Both the position numbers and the translations under genes were made by a program. Positions 51,228 through 60,102 of a DNA stretch of 64,000 nucleotides are shown here, one piece after another; the first letter of the stretch is position 1, and each line of letters opens with the position of its first letter. The notes beneath the pieces are model-generated. The model made no database searches. It was not told where the DNA came from and saw nothing but the letters and a program-made list of their open reading frames with translations. The stretch is from an uncultured Acidobacteriota bacterium (lineage in GTDB: Bacteria; Acidobacteriota; Blastocatellia; Pyrinomonadales; Pyrinomonadaceae). The stretch is taken from positions 62,001-126,000 of the forward strand of contig CALMAH010000011.1 in assembly GCA_937859595.1 (NCBI GenBank), in the 5' to 3' direction.

Positions 51228-51662
51228 ATGGAGAACGGCCGTTTTATGAGAACCGAATGGAAAAGGTGCCCGCGGGGCGACGTTCAGGGCCAATGGGCGT
51301 CGCTGTATGTAACGATGAACAAGCGTGGGTTTATCGTGATGACAAAAAGGACCTTTGAACTAATGGGCAGCCCGGAAGCCGTCCACCTTCTGTTCGACCC
51401 GATAACCAGCCGGATCGGTGTAAAGGGAACGGCGGCTGCGGCACGCGACGCTTTTCCCGTAGCAACTCAGGGACGCCACGGTGGCCGCCTTATCCGTGCC
51501 TATAGATTGATGCAGGAATTCGGCATCGCACTCCCTCAGACCATAAGATTCCGCGACATTACGCTGGACAAAGACGGTATCCTAATCCTAGACCTCCGAA
51601 CAGCAACTATAGTGCAAAAGAAAGCAAGATCGCCAAACCCGCAGCCGGACATACGCGTATGA
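51228..51662 (+). CDS. Conserved-looking hypothetical protein
   Basis: A 144-residue soluble protein without recognised domains: GQWASLYVTMNKRGFIVMTKRTFELMGSPEAVHLLFDP, SRIGVKGTAAAARDAFPV and RFRDITLDKDGILILDLR. The alternating pattern suggests a compact alpha-beta fold. ATG 51228 is chosen because the longer frame upstream is compositionally unlike coding DNA. It could be a small single-domain regulator or binding protein; no neighbour gives a clue. Confidence 0.65.
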   Translation: MENGRFMRTEWKRCPRGDVQGQWASLYVTMNKRGFIVMTKRTFELMGSPEAVHLLFDPITSRIGVKGTAAAARDAFPVATQGRHGGRLIRAYRLMQEFGIALPQTIRFRDITLDKDGILILDLRTATIVQKKARSPNPQPDIRV

Positions 51663-51667
51663 CCGTC

Positions 51668-51726
51668 AAGAGATATCCGCTACCAGTCTACAACTTACAA
51701 TTCACAATGGGCCAATTGACGATTTT
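51668..51726. repeat. Imperfect direct repeat, left copy
   Basis: Shares AAGAGAT, TACCAGT and the exact 17-mer ACAATGGGCCAATTGAC (51704-51720) with 55172-55216, carrying an extra 14-bp CTTACAATTCACAA-like insertion. The two copies bracket the propeller-like gene. Confidence 0.7.
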
Positions 51727-51751
51727 GGTTGATCGGCTGTGATAGCTTAGA

Positions 51752-54700
51752 TCATCTTCGATCCTGCTTTCCGGGCGGGCCTAGTGTTAAAACCAGGTCC
51801 GCGATGTCCTCGGTTACGGTTATCACTTGCTCAATCGGTTCGAGGCCACTCTTACGCGCCGACGCACGAAGCAAGTATGACTCGCCTGCCGTGACGTTCG
51901 TGAACAAGAAATAGCCAAAGGCATTTGATCGTGCCCGTCGAATCTCGCCGTACACTGACGTCAGCGTCAGCTCAACATTGCGAACGGCATATCCCTCGTT
52001 TGTGATCGCACGGCCCGAAACCGAAACCAGTGCGGAGGTAGGTGCGATCTGAGCCAACGTCCACGGCGAAAATTCGGTAACTCCGGCTGTCGTCGCAGTC
52101 TTTGCCGTTGTGTCCAGCTCGGTTTTCAACATCGTCGCTGATCCGTGCGTGATGCGGTAAACACGATACGACTCTTCGTGAGCGGGTACCTCGCTTTCGT
52201 CGTAGTGAAATGTCATATCCGCTGAGATTATGCTGTCATTCGTCAGATCCCACCAACGCTGCAAACGATTGGCCGGAAGTCCGCTTGCGGGATCAGAATA
52301 GGCTCCTGTTTTAGGCTCGACGGTAAAGTTCCCGGTGCCTTCAATGTTAGAAAGCCGCACAGCCGAGGAAATGGAGTTGCTGCCGACCGGGAAATTGAAC
52401 GCGCCCGTGTTGTTCACGCAACGCGTCAGCGGAGCTTCGATGTACGCCGTGGCCGAGCCGCCGATGATCGCGTTTGCGTCGCAGCTTGTAACGACAACCG
52501 AACCCGGCCCCGTGATCTTGCCTTCGCTGAGGTTCAGGTTTCCATTGACCGTAAGGGTCCTACCCAACGCGACATTTAGCGTCCGGCCGTTCTCGATCCG
52601 CAGGTTCTGCAGAACGACATCAGCCAATGTAATATTCGCGTCGTTCGCCGAGATCGTCACGCTCGTGCCAACCGCCGGCACTGCATTCGTATCCCAATTC
52701 GCCGGATCATGCCAGTCGGCGGTCGCCCCCCCCTCCCATTGCTGTGAAACATATCGCCCGAAAAAGGCTGAAAGGCGGCACCCCCCCGATACGAAAAAGC
52801 CGCCGGCATAGACATCGCTCCCTGATGCTGCTACTGATCGGACGACGCCGTCCATCCCCGTCCCGAGGGCCGACCAGCCTGTTCCGTCCCATTTGGCGAT
52901 GCGGTTGGCCAAGGTACCGCCTGCTGTGGTAAAGTTGCCTCCGGCATACACATCGCTCCCCGATATTGCGATACCTTCGACAGTGCTGTCCATCCCCGTC
53001 CCGAGTGAAGACCAGCTTGTTCCGTTCCATTTGGCGATGCGGTTGGCCGGGGTGGTGAAACTGCCTCCGGCATAGACATCGCTCCCTGTTACACCGATCG
53101 CGAGGACTGCGGCGTTCGTCCCCGTCCCAAGGGACGACCAGCTTGCTCCGTTCCATTTGGCGATGCGGCTGCCCGGAGTGGTAAAGAATCCTCCGACATA
53201 GACATCGCTTCCTGACACAGCGATCGACCATACGGAGTCGTTCATCCCCGCCCCGAGTCCCGACCAGGTTGTCCCGTTCCATCTGGCAAAGTAGTTGGCC
53301 GGGCCGCCTCCGTTTATGGTGAAGCTTCCTCCGACATAGACGTTGCTCCCCGATACGGCGATGGCAAAGACTTGGTTGACCGTAACAGTGCCGAGTGCCG
53401 ACCAGCTGGTTCCGTTCCATTTAGCGATGCCGTTGGCCGTTGTGCCGCCTGCTGTGGTGAAGTTGCCTCCGGCATAGACGTCGCTCCCCGATACCGCGAT
53501 CGACCATACGGGGCCATTCAATCCTGTTCCAAGTGACGACCAGCTATTGCCATCCCATTTGGCGATGCGGTTTGCCGGCGAGCCGCCCGCTATGGTGAAT
53601 TGGCCTCCTGCATAGACATCGCTTCCCGATACTGCGACGGCCCAGACTTGGCCGTTCATACCCGAGCCGAGTGCCGACCAGCTTGTTCCGTTCCATTTGG
53701 CGATGCGGTTGGCCGGGGTGGTGAAGTTGCCTCCTGCATAGACATCGCTTCCCGATACTGTGACAACGATGACGCCGTTGTTTACTCCCGTCCCGAGTGC
53801 CGACCAGCTTGTCCCGTCCCATTTGGCGATGTAGTTGGCCGGGTCGCCGCCTGCTGTCGTGAAGTCGCCTCCGACATAGATGTCGTTCCCCGAAACAGCG
53901 ATCGACCAGACGAAGTCGTTCATTCCCGCCCCGAGTGGCGACCAGCTTGTCCCGTTCCATTTGGCAATGTAGTTGGCCGCGGCGTCCCCAGCTGTGGTGA
54001 AGAAGCCTCCCGCATAGACCTCGCTCCCAGATACTTTGATATCAATGACAGCGTTGTTCATTCCGGTGCCGAGTGATGACCAGCTAGTTCCGTCCCATTT
54101 GGCGATGTAGTTAGCCGGGGAGCCGCCCGCAGTGGTGAAGACCCCTCCGGCATATACCTCGGTTCCTGATACTGCGATCGAGACGACTAAGTTGTCCGTC
54201 CCTGTACCGAGTGCGGACCAGATTGTCCCGTCCCATTTGGCGATCCGGCTGGCCGGGGAGCCGCCTGCCGTCGTGAACTGGCCGCCAGCATAGACATCGC
54301 TTCCCGAAACGGTGACCGTCCAGACTGCGTCGTCCGTCCCCGACCCGAGTGGCAACCAGCTAGTTCCGTCCCATTTCGCTATGTTGTTGGCCGGGGAGCC
54401 GCCTGCTGTGGTAAAGCCCCCGCCAACATAGACGTCGGTCCCTGAGACGGCGATCGACCGGACGGGGCCGTCCAACCCCGTCCCGAGTGACGACCAATTT
54501 GTTCCGTCCCATTTGGAGATATAGTTGAGCGTACTTCCGATGACTTGAAAATCACCGCCGATAAACCAACCCCCGTTCCCATCTCCCGCAACGGCCCAAA
54601 CCGTCTCATTGGCCCCGGCATATGGGAATCGATCATCCCAGCCATCGCCGCAGGTTGCTTGCGGGGCGAGGTTATCGGATGCGGCTTCTGAGACAAACCG

Positions 54701-54925
54701 CGGTTCGCCGTTCGGGCCGTAAGTCATCTGAAATCCTTTCGGATCAAAGCTGCCGACGATGCCGTCGCGGAGAGTGCCGTCCGAATTCAAAACGGATGAG
54801 ATCGGCGAGGATGTAGTTTCGCCGCTCAACTGGGCAATGGCGGTTATTGCAGAAAATAGAATAAGAGTTGCAGTAAAAAAAGATACGGAGATATATCGGC
54901 GGCGCAGCGTCGAAACAAGATTCAT
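51752..54925 (-). CDS. Secreted 13-repeat beta-propeller-like protein with C-terminal Ig-like/CarboxypepD domain
   Basis: A 1057-residue exported protein. After the signal peptide (ending near ITAIAQ) come thirteen tandem units of about 35-45 residues with the pattern RIAKWDGTSWSALGTG, IAVSGSDVYAGGNFTTAGG, roughly residues 130-700. A GGATADWHDPANWDTNAVP segment and a short beta-helix-like block follow. The C-terminal domain resembles a carboxypeptidase regulatory-like module (VSVSGRAITNEGYAVRNVEL to GYFLFTNVTAGESY). The repeats resemble Kelch/RTX-like propeller blades; a surface-exposed binding role is likely. ATG 54925 has GGAAGG upstream; start at 55018 is rejected. Confidence 0.85.
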   Translation of the reverse strand: MNLVSTLRRRYISVSFFTATLILFSAITAIAQLSGETTSSPISSVLNSDGTLRDGIVGSFDPKGFQMTYGPNGEPRFVSEAASDNLAPQATCGDGWDDRFPYAGANETVWAVAGDGNGGWFIGGDFQVIGSTLNYISKWDGTNWSSLGTGLDGPVRSIAVSGTDVYVGGGFTTAGGSPANNIAKWDGTSWLPLGSGTDDAVWTVTVSGSDVYAGGQFTTAGGSPASRIAKWDGTIWSALGTGTDNLVVSIAVSGTEVYAGGVFTTAGGSPANYIAKWDGTSWSSLGTGMNNAVIDIKVSGSEVYAGGFFTTAGDAAANYIAKWNGTSWSPLGAGMNDFVWSIAVSGNDIYVGGDFTTAGGDPANYIAKWDGTSWSALGTGVNNGVIVVTVSGSDVYAGGNFTTPANRIAKWNGTSWSALGSGMNGQVWAVAVSGSDVYAGGQFTIAGGSPANRIAKWDGNSWSSLGTGLNGPVWSIAVSGSDVYAGGNFTTAGGTTANGIAKWNGTSWSALGTVTVNQVFAIAVSGSNVYVGGSFTINGGGPANYFARWNGTTWSGLGAGMNDSVWSIAVSGSDVYVGGFFTTPGSRIAKWNGASWSSLGTGTNAAVLAIGVTGSDVYAGGSFTTPANRIAKWNGTSWSSLGTGMDSTVEGIAISGSDVYAGGNFTTAGGTLANRIAKWDGTGWSALGTGMDGVVRSVAASGSDVYAGGFFVSGGCRLSAFFGRYVSQQWEGGATADWHDPANWDTNAVPAVGTSVTISANDANITLADVVLQNLRIENGRTLNVALGRTLTVNGNLNLSEGKITGPGSVVVTSCDANAIIGGSATAYIEAPLTRCVNNTGAFNFPVGSNSISSAVRLSNIEGTGNFTVEPKTGAYSDPASGLPANRLQRWWDLTNDSIISADMTFHYDESEVPAHEESYRVYRITHGSATMLKTELDTTAKTATTAGVTEFSPWTLAQIAPTSALVSVSGRAITNEGYAVRNVELTLTSVYGEIRRARSNAFGYFLFTNVTAGESYLLRASARKSGLEPIEQVITVTEDIADLVLTLGPPGKQDRR

Positions 54926-55309
54926 TTTTTGCCTTCCTTGATTGTAAGCGTAGGAGCGTCTTGGCTTGTGCCAGGGACGTGTAAATGCGAAGTTTGTATC
55001 ATAATGATACACACACAAACGACAAAAGTCAATGTTACTATTGGGAAAAGCCTGCCAGTGTAGCGGAAACCCGAGATGTGTAATGATTCTAGTAAAGAAT
55101 CGCGTGATCCCTTTAAGCTCCTAACGAGCGTTTACTCTCTGATTCGGGGTCGTCATTACGGGGGGACCGCGAAGAGATCTACGTTACCAGTGTACAATGG
55201 GCCAATTGACAATTTTCGAGGCGATGTTCGTCCGGGAAATTATCGTGCAGATGCTGGGGTTAGTGTTAGAATCAACTACAAGATTAGCTTGCCGGTGAAT
55301 AAATTTACG
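54926..55309. other. Intergenic region with one direct-repeat copy
   Basis: A divergent region between the propeller gene and the HEAT-cyclophilin gene. It holds ATAATGATACACACACAAACG near 54998-55020 and the direct-repeat copy at 55172-55216. No gene is supported, although an open frame extends upstream of the cyclophilin ATG. Confidence 0.5.
55172..55216. repeat. Imperfect direct repeat, right copy
   Basis: Partner of 51668-51726. The shared core is the 17-mer at 55194-55210, itself containing the palindrome CAATTG. Confidence 0.7.
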
Positions 55310-57499
55310 ATGAAGAATTTAACGATCTTAATGGTTCTGGGCTTTGTTCTGATCGCACCCCCGGTGAATGCTCAGGTACCGCTTGCGACCCAGATAGACA
55401 TCCTGAAGGCCGAAGACGAACTCAGGTTCGACAAGACCCTCGAAAGCCTCCTAAAAAGCCCAAATGAGCAGATACGTATCAGGGCCGCATTGGCGGCGGG
55501 GCGGATCGGCGATGAGCGAGCGGTCGCTGCACTGATCGAATTGCTTGAAAAGGACAGTTCGTTTGATGTGCGGACGATGGCCGCTTTTGCCCTCGGCGAG
55601 ATCGAATCGATCGAGGCGGCAGAGGCAATAATATCGGCGGCTTCAGATATGAAAGCACGGCCGGAGATCCGTGCACGGGCCGTAGAGGCGGCGGGAAAGA
55701 TCGCCGCGGCCAACGCCACGGATGACCGTTCTAAAAAGCTAGGGGCTGCGATAGTAGAGATACTTATTCATGAACATGCCAAACGTTCGGGGCCGTATCC
55801 GGAATTGGTACGGCAGGGGATAACGGCGGCTCTCCGGGCAAGGCCGGAGGGCGGCGCTGACGCGGTGAAGCCATTCCTCGGTTATTCAGATGCGGAAATC
55901 GCAGCTGACGCGCTCAATACGCTTGCCCGGCTTAGGGCAAAAAATGCGAACGATGAAGCGCGTAAGCTCCTGGCCGAGCACAAAGACCCAATTGTTCGTG
56001 CTAATGCCGCCCGCGTTTTGGGGGCTGCCGAGGACGCGGAAGCCCTGCCTTTGCTTATAGAGGCAGCTACGCGGGACCGGGACAGCCGGGTCCGTGTTTC
56101 GGCGATCAGGTCGCTCGCACAGCTAAAGGACCCGCGGGCGGCGGATAGGCTGATAAAACACGGAAGCGAGCTTCTCCAAGTTTATGAAAAGGCAAAGAAA
56201 CCTGACTTCATTCCCGTCGAGCACAGTGAATTTATCGAGGTCGCAGTGGCGCTCGGGCAGATCATACCTAATTCGTTCAACGATGATGCGGTCAAGCTGT
56301 TTCGAGCGTTTGGGAAACTCGATCGCGGCCACACTCCTGAAGTTTATATTGCAAGAGTTCGGATAGCACCGGCCCCCGGAGAGGGTGAGGAGCCCGAACT
56401 CAACCATTGGAAGCAATACCGCACACTGGCACAGATCGTCGGTGAATTTGCCGTTCTCGAACCGACAGACGAAAAAGGGAAAGAGATGAAGGTAGAGGCC
56501 CCCGGCGTGCTTCGCCCGCTGGCGTTGGCGTTTGCCGAGGCCGACCCAAAGGACGAGGCCGCGACTATTCTGGCCGGGCCGGATACGCTCCGTGCATATG
56601 CCCGGTTCAAGACCGACGACCTTGATGATCTGCTGCGGACTGCTTTGAAAAACAAGGATGTCCAAATGCGAACGGCGGCTGCGAGCCTGCTCGGCGACCG
56701 CTCGGCCACGAAGGAGAATATTGAAAGCCTAAAGGCCGCCGCTGAATATGCCATTTTCAACGATCTTGATAAGAACGATGCCGTTCTTGCGGCTATCAAT
56801 GCCATTTTCAAACTCGATAAGAAGGCCTCGCTGCCGGTGATAGAACTTGCAGCGGGTTCCACGGATCTCGTCGTCCGGCGTCGGGTTTATGAGATGCTCC
56901 GGGACCCAGAGATAAAGGAATTTCATTCCTCTCCGATACTAAAACCCCTCAGCCGCGATCATTTTCTGCAGGTTAGGCCTCATTCTGGAAAAGGCGGCCG
57001 TTTGGGCCAGGTCCTTAACACCGAAGCGGATTACCGCCGTGCTGCCAGCCGCCGAAATGGCAGCGTCAGGGCCGTGCTTACCACGCAAAAAGGCACCTTC
57101 ACCATCGACCTGCTGCCGGAAGATGCTCCGCTGACGGTAGATAATTTTATCAAGCTGGCAAACGCGAAATATTTCGATGGGCTTGAGGTCCACCGCGTCG
57201 TGCCCAATTTCGTTATGCAGGACGGCGACCCTCGCGGCGATGGCACAGGCGGCCCCGGATGGTCGATCCGCTGCGAGATAAATATGCTGCCTTATGAGCG
57301 CGGCGTTGTCGGCATGGCGCTCGCCGGCAAGGACACCGGCGGCTCGCAATGGTTCGTCACCCACTCGCCCCAACCACACCTCGACGGCGGCTACACCGTC
57401 TTCGGCCGCGTGAACGAAACCGACATGAAAGTCGTAGATAGTATCGTCCGGGGAGATAAGATCCTGACGGTGAAGATAACAGAAGCACGTGCACGCTAG
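55310..57499 (+). CDS. Secreted HEAT-repeat protein fused to a cyclophilin domain
   Basis: A 729-residue exported protein. A signal peptide (LTILMVLGFVLIAPPVNAQ) precedes about ten HEAT/PBS-lyase-like repeats (IRIRAALAAGRIGDERAVAAL, DPIVRANAARVLGAAEDAEAL). A bacterial cyclophilin PPIase domain occupies residues 580-729 (VLTTQKGTFTIDLLPEDAPL, FDGLEVHRVVPNFVMQDGDP, GSQWFVTHSPQPHLDG). The catalytic Arg in HRVVPNF is present. The HEAT scaffold probably recruits client proteins for isomerisation in the periplasm. ATG 55310 is used; the longer frame starts in the intergenic repeat. The next gene starts 7 bp later. Confidence 0.9.
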   Translation: MKNLTILMVLGFVLIAPPVNAQVPLATQIDILKAEDELRFDKTLESLLKSPNEQIRIRAALAAGRIGDERAVAALIELLEKDSSFDVRTMAAFALGEIESIEAAEAIISAASDMKARPEIRARAVEAAGKIAAANATDDRSKKLGAAIVEILIHEHAKRSGPYPELVRQGITAALRARPEGGADAVKPFLGYSDAEIAADALNTLARLRAKNANDEARKLLAEHKDPIVRANAARVLGAAEDAEALPLLIEAATRDRDSRVRVSAIRSLAQLKDPRAADRLIKHGSELLQVYEKAKKPDFIPVEHSEFIEVAVALGQIIPNSFNDDAVKLFRAFGKLDRGHTPEVYIARVRIAPAPGEGEEPELNHWKQYRTLAQIVGEFAVLEPTDEKGKEMKVEAPGVLRPLALAFAEADPKDEAATILAGPDTLRAYARFKTDDLDDLLRTALKNKDVQMRTAAASLLGDRSATKENIESLKAAAEYAIFNDLDKNDAVLAAINAIFKLDKKASLPVIELAAGSTDLVVRRRVYEMLRDPEIKEFHSSPILKPLSRDHFLQVRPHSGKGGRLGQVLNTEADYRRAASRRNGSVRAVLTTQKGTFTIDLLPEDAPLTVDNFIKLANAKYFDGLEVHRVVPNFVMQDGDPRGDGTGGPGWSIRCEINMLPYERGVVGMALAGKDTGGSQWFVTHSPQPHLDGGYTVFGRVNETDMKVVDSIVRGDKILTVKITEARAR

Positions 57500-57505
57500 T
57501 TGAAG

Positions 57506-57883
57506 ATGGCGGAAAATTTATCATCGTTGCAACCGAATGAGTTTGCTGGCCTGGCAAGAGAGGTTGATCAGCACGAGGGTTTGAACCAGGTACTGGCGTG
57601 GGCCGGAAGGCATGCCCCGGGCAGCTTTTTACCGCAGATCGTCGCGGAGGTAATTACTCAGGACGAGTTCACACACGACGTTATCGTTCCATATAAGGAC
57701 GTGTTCCTGGTTTACGACACCACCTGACTAGGAGCAGTGACGGCGGTCGCCGTCTGGGACAAGCATCCGACGGCGGATGAGCTATTGGAATACCGAATAA
57801 GTACCGGATGGAAACCGACGCCATCCTCATTGAAGAAGGGTGATGAAATTATGGGGCATGCGGCATGTGCGCTACTAGATTGA
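57506..57883 (+). CDS. Candidate selenoprotein (in-frame UGA at codon 74)
   Basis: One reading frame runs from ATG 57506 to TGA 57881-57883, interrupted only by TGA at 57725-57727. The sequence on each side looks like one protein: EVITQDEFTHDVIVPYKDVFLVYDTT before the UGA and LGAVTAVAVWDKHPTADELL, STGWKPTPSSLKKGDEIMGHAAC after it. The downstream part has no start codon of its own in a sensible place. Immediately 3' of the UGA is a hairpin with a GGUC loop (57735-57756), as in bacterial SECIS elements, and tRNA-Sec is encoded in this window. If UGA is read as selenocysteine the product is 125 residues with Sec74; if not, it is a 73-residue truncated protein. A further Cys lies four residues from the end. 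The family and reaction are unknown. It sits 7 bp downstream of the cyclophilin gene. Confidence 0.7.
57735..57756 (+). other. SECIS-like hairpin downstream of the in-frame UGA
   Basis: GACGGC-GGTC-GCCGTC (57739-57754) is a perfect 6-bp stem with a GGUC loop whose first G is 18 nt after the UGA. Below it, CA (57735-57736) can pair with TG (57755-57756), leaving GU bulged on the 5' side. Bacterial SECIS elements have a small loop with G at the first or second position, a short stem and a bulged U, about 16-37 nt after UGA; the E. coli fdhF loop is also GGUC at about 19 nt. Confidence 0.6.
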
Positions 57884-57894
57884 GGTGGCGGGAT

Positions 57895-58359
57895 ATGAAA
57901 TACAGAATATTCAGTTCAGTACTGATAATTGTAACCCTTTTACCCGCGATAATCCTTGGCACTCTTTACGTGACTCGGGAGACTCGCGCAGCGCTTATTT
58001 GCACTTCACTCGATTATTCAATTAGGCCGCGGAACTACTGCATCATGAATCCACTCCGGGACCGAAGGCCCGAGGTGGCGGCGGAGACGGTATTAGGCGA
58101 GCTAAAGGCAGGTAACGCTGATTCGATCCGGCCGCTTGTTCGTGGAGGCGTAGAGGCCGAGGAACATTTTTTTGAAAGGGAAAGCGAGTTTCGAGTGGTC
58201 AGCTGGAGAATCGGAGATCGGACGCAAACATCAGACAAGCTCTCAATACACTATTGGGTCCGACGAGCGAATTACTATGATATGGAAGAATCGGTCGGAT
58301 TCTTTTTTACCCGAACGAATGGTGAATGGCGGCTTGAGCAGTTCACAGCGGGATATTAA
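57895..58359 (+). CDS. Membrane-anchored protein of unknown function
   Basis: A 154-residue protein with one N-terminal transmembrane or uncleaved signal helix (IFSSVLIIVTLLPAIILGTLYV) and a soluble periplasmic part. AAETVLGELKAGNADSIRPLVRGG and FRVVSWRIGDRTQTSDKLSIHYWV resemble NTF2/DUF4878-like small domains. ATG 57895 has GAGGTGG upstream. It follows the candidate selenoprotein by 11 bp and precedes the DUF4112 gene by 3 bp, so all four genes from the cyclophilin onward may be one transcript. Confidence 0.7.
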   Translation: MKYRIFSSVLIIVTLLPAIILGTLYVTRETRAALICTSLDYSIRPRNYCIMNPLRDRRPEVAAETVLGELKAGNADSIRPLVRGGVEAEEHFFERESEFRVVSWRIGDRTQTSDKLSIHYWVRRANYYDMEESVGFFFTRTNGEWRLEQFTAGY

Positions 58360-58362
58360 TAA

Positions 58363-58884
58363 ATGGACGTTTCAAACCCACGCACACGCCAAGATCTCCC
58401 GGTCGAACGCCGCCGCGAGATCGAGATCGAGCAGGGGCTTGATAATCTGGCGCATTACCTGGATGGGTTGTTTCGTGTACCCGGGACTACTTGGCGTTTT
58501 GGGCTGGACGGGCTGATCGGGTTGGTGCCCAACGTGGGCGACACGATAACTTCGTTCGCTTCGTTTTACATATTGCTGGCCGGCGTGCGGTATGGGGTAC
58601 CGAAGATAACGCTACTGCGGATGGCGTTCAACATCGGCATTGATTATGTGGTCGGGGCGATTCCGTTCCTCGGCGATGCCTTCGATTTCATCTGGAAATC
58701 GAACAAAAAGAATATGGCCCTCATTCGAGAAAGGGCCACCGGCACTGACAAAGGGACCAAGACCGATTATCTTTTCGTCTTTGCCATCATCGGCCTACTC
58801 GTCCTCCTCCTCCTCGGCTCCATCTTCGTCAGCCTCTACATCATCGGCTCGATATTTTGGGAGATATTTACCGGGAATATTTGA
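58363..58884 (+). CDS. DUF4112 membrane protein
   Basis: A 173-residue inner-membrane protein of the DUF4112 family: FRVPGTTWRFGLDGLIGLVPNVGDTITS, then RMAFNIGIDYVVGAIPFLGDAFDFIWKSNKKN, and a C-terminal hydrophobic pair (FVFAIIGLLVLLLLGSIFV). The two GxxPxxGD motifs define the family. Its function is unknown; members are common in Gram-negative bacteria and archaea. Confidence 0.9.
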   Translation: MDVSNPRTRQDLPVERRREIEIEQGLDNLAHYLDGLFRVPGTTWRFGLDGLIGLVPNVGDTITSFASFYILLAGVRYGVPKITLLRMAFNIGIDYVVGAIPFLGDAFDFIWKSNKKNMALIRERATGTDKGTKTDYLFVFAIIGLLVLLLLGSIFVSLYIIGSIFWEIFTGNI

Positions 58885-59071
58885 ATCAATAACCGGCCCG
58901 AACTCGGGTAGGAAGGCCGGCTTGGTCGGTGGAGCACGGGCGTATGGCGATCTTCGTCTCCTGACAACCGGTACTTAGAGCGGACCCCGACATCCGTTCA
59001 TATGAGGCCGGTCGTATCGTCAGACCAAATAGCCGCAGCAACTCGAACGTCCCAAACAAGACGGTTGAAAG

Positions 59072-59097
59072 AAAAAATGCGGGAGGGCTCCCGCATT
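59072..59097 (-). terminator. Terminator of the sigma/anti-sigma operon
   Basis: AATGCGGGAG (59076-59085) pairs perfectly with CTCCCGCATT (59088-59097). On the minus strand it is followed by six T. Confidence 0.9.
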
Positions 59098-59124
59098 CGA
59101 AATGACTATCCCGATCACAAAACT

Positions 59125-60081
59125 CTATGGCCGCGGTCTGGAGGTATTGCCGGCCGCTTTTGCTTCGACAGCTCTTCGCTGCGCGTCCTGGACGGAGCGG
59201 ATACGATAGGCAGACCCGGGATCGATCTCGATCTTATAGCCCTGCGGGATCGTAAATAATGACGGGTCCGGCTCGCTTCTGATGATATTCGTCAGGCGAT
59301 AGGTCTGTTCTCCGAAACGCGGATCGGTGTGCCGCGAATAAACGGTCATTTGCAGTTCTTTGGAATACCACCGCTCGTAAACTATCTCGATAGGCCGTTC
59401 GTTGCCGATGGCACCTTCGGGTATGGTCGTATAGGTGCGGGTACCCTCAGCCGCCACACCTTCAACTGTCCGGGATCCCAATTGCTCCGTCCGCGTCTCG
59501 TATTCGGTCGCTCTTCCAGCATAAATCGCTGCGACGCCGGCCCGCGGCAGACTGCCTGCGGCTATTGCAGCTTCTTCGGCGAGCTTGCTGTTCATTTGAG
59601 CTCGTATTTCAACTTCTCGGCTGGCTCTTAGCTCATCTTCGAGCCTTTCTTGAGCTTCACCGGATATTTTCGGATCGACGGGCCGCGGGGAGATCACCCT
59701 GATGCCCGGCGCGGCGCGAATTTCTGCCGACCTGGCTATCTTCAATTCCATATCAAGCATATAGCGCTGGCCGGCCGCCGGGTCCGAGATGACTATGCCG
59801 GGCGAGGTCGTATAGACGCTGCCAAGCACGCTGCCATTTCCACCCTGCAGTTCGCGTCGGATACGCCCTTCGCTATTGCGGTAGATCTTCGTGGTCGTGC
59901 TTCTGACTATCCGGTTGCCATCGGCCAGGACCTGTACGCTTTCGCTTACGGCATCGGCAGAAAAGGGCGAGTTCTTCACAACACCGTCCCCTGAAGCTAT
60001 GCCGGCGACTACGGTGGCTCTCTGGCCGTTTGCGACTGCCCCGATCAGTGCGGTTAACGTTATGACTAAAAGTGTTCTCAT
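59125..60081 (-). CDS. Secreted protein encoded with an ECF sigma factor
   Basis: A 318-residue exported protein (signal peptide ending near GAVANGQ). The body has beta-rich repeats: SVQVLADGNRIVRSTTTKIYRNSEGRIRREL, TTSPGIVISDPAAGQRYMLDM and IEIVYERWYSKELQMTVYSR with RLTNIIRSEPDPSLFTIPQGY. The last part resembles the outer-membrane lipoprotein-sorting/RseB-like fold, which suggests a periplasmic sensor for the sigma/anti-sigma pair upstream. The role is inferred from operon position. It ends at a strong terminator. Confidence 0.75.
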   Translation of the reverse strand: MRTLLVITLTALIGAVANGQRATVVAGIASGDGVVKNSPFSADAVSESVQVLADGNRIVRSTTTKIYRNSEGRIRRELQGGNGSVLGSVYTTSPGIVISDPAAGQRYMLDMELKIARSAEIRAAPGIRVISPRPVDPKISGEAQERLEDELRASREVEIRAQMNSKLAEEAAIAAGSLPRAGVAAIYAGRATEYETRTEQLGSRTVEGVAAEGTRTYTTIPEGAIGNERPIEIVYERWYSKELQMTVYSRHTDPRFGEQTYRLTNIIRSEPDPSLFTIPQGYKIEIDPGSAYRIRSVQDAQRRAVEAKAAGNTSRPRP

Positions 60082-60102
60082 GATCTCTCCTGTTTCGCTG
60101 TA

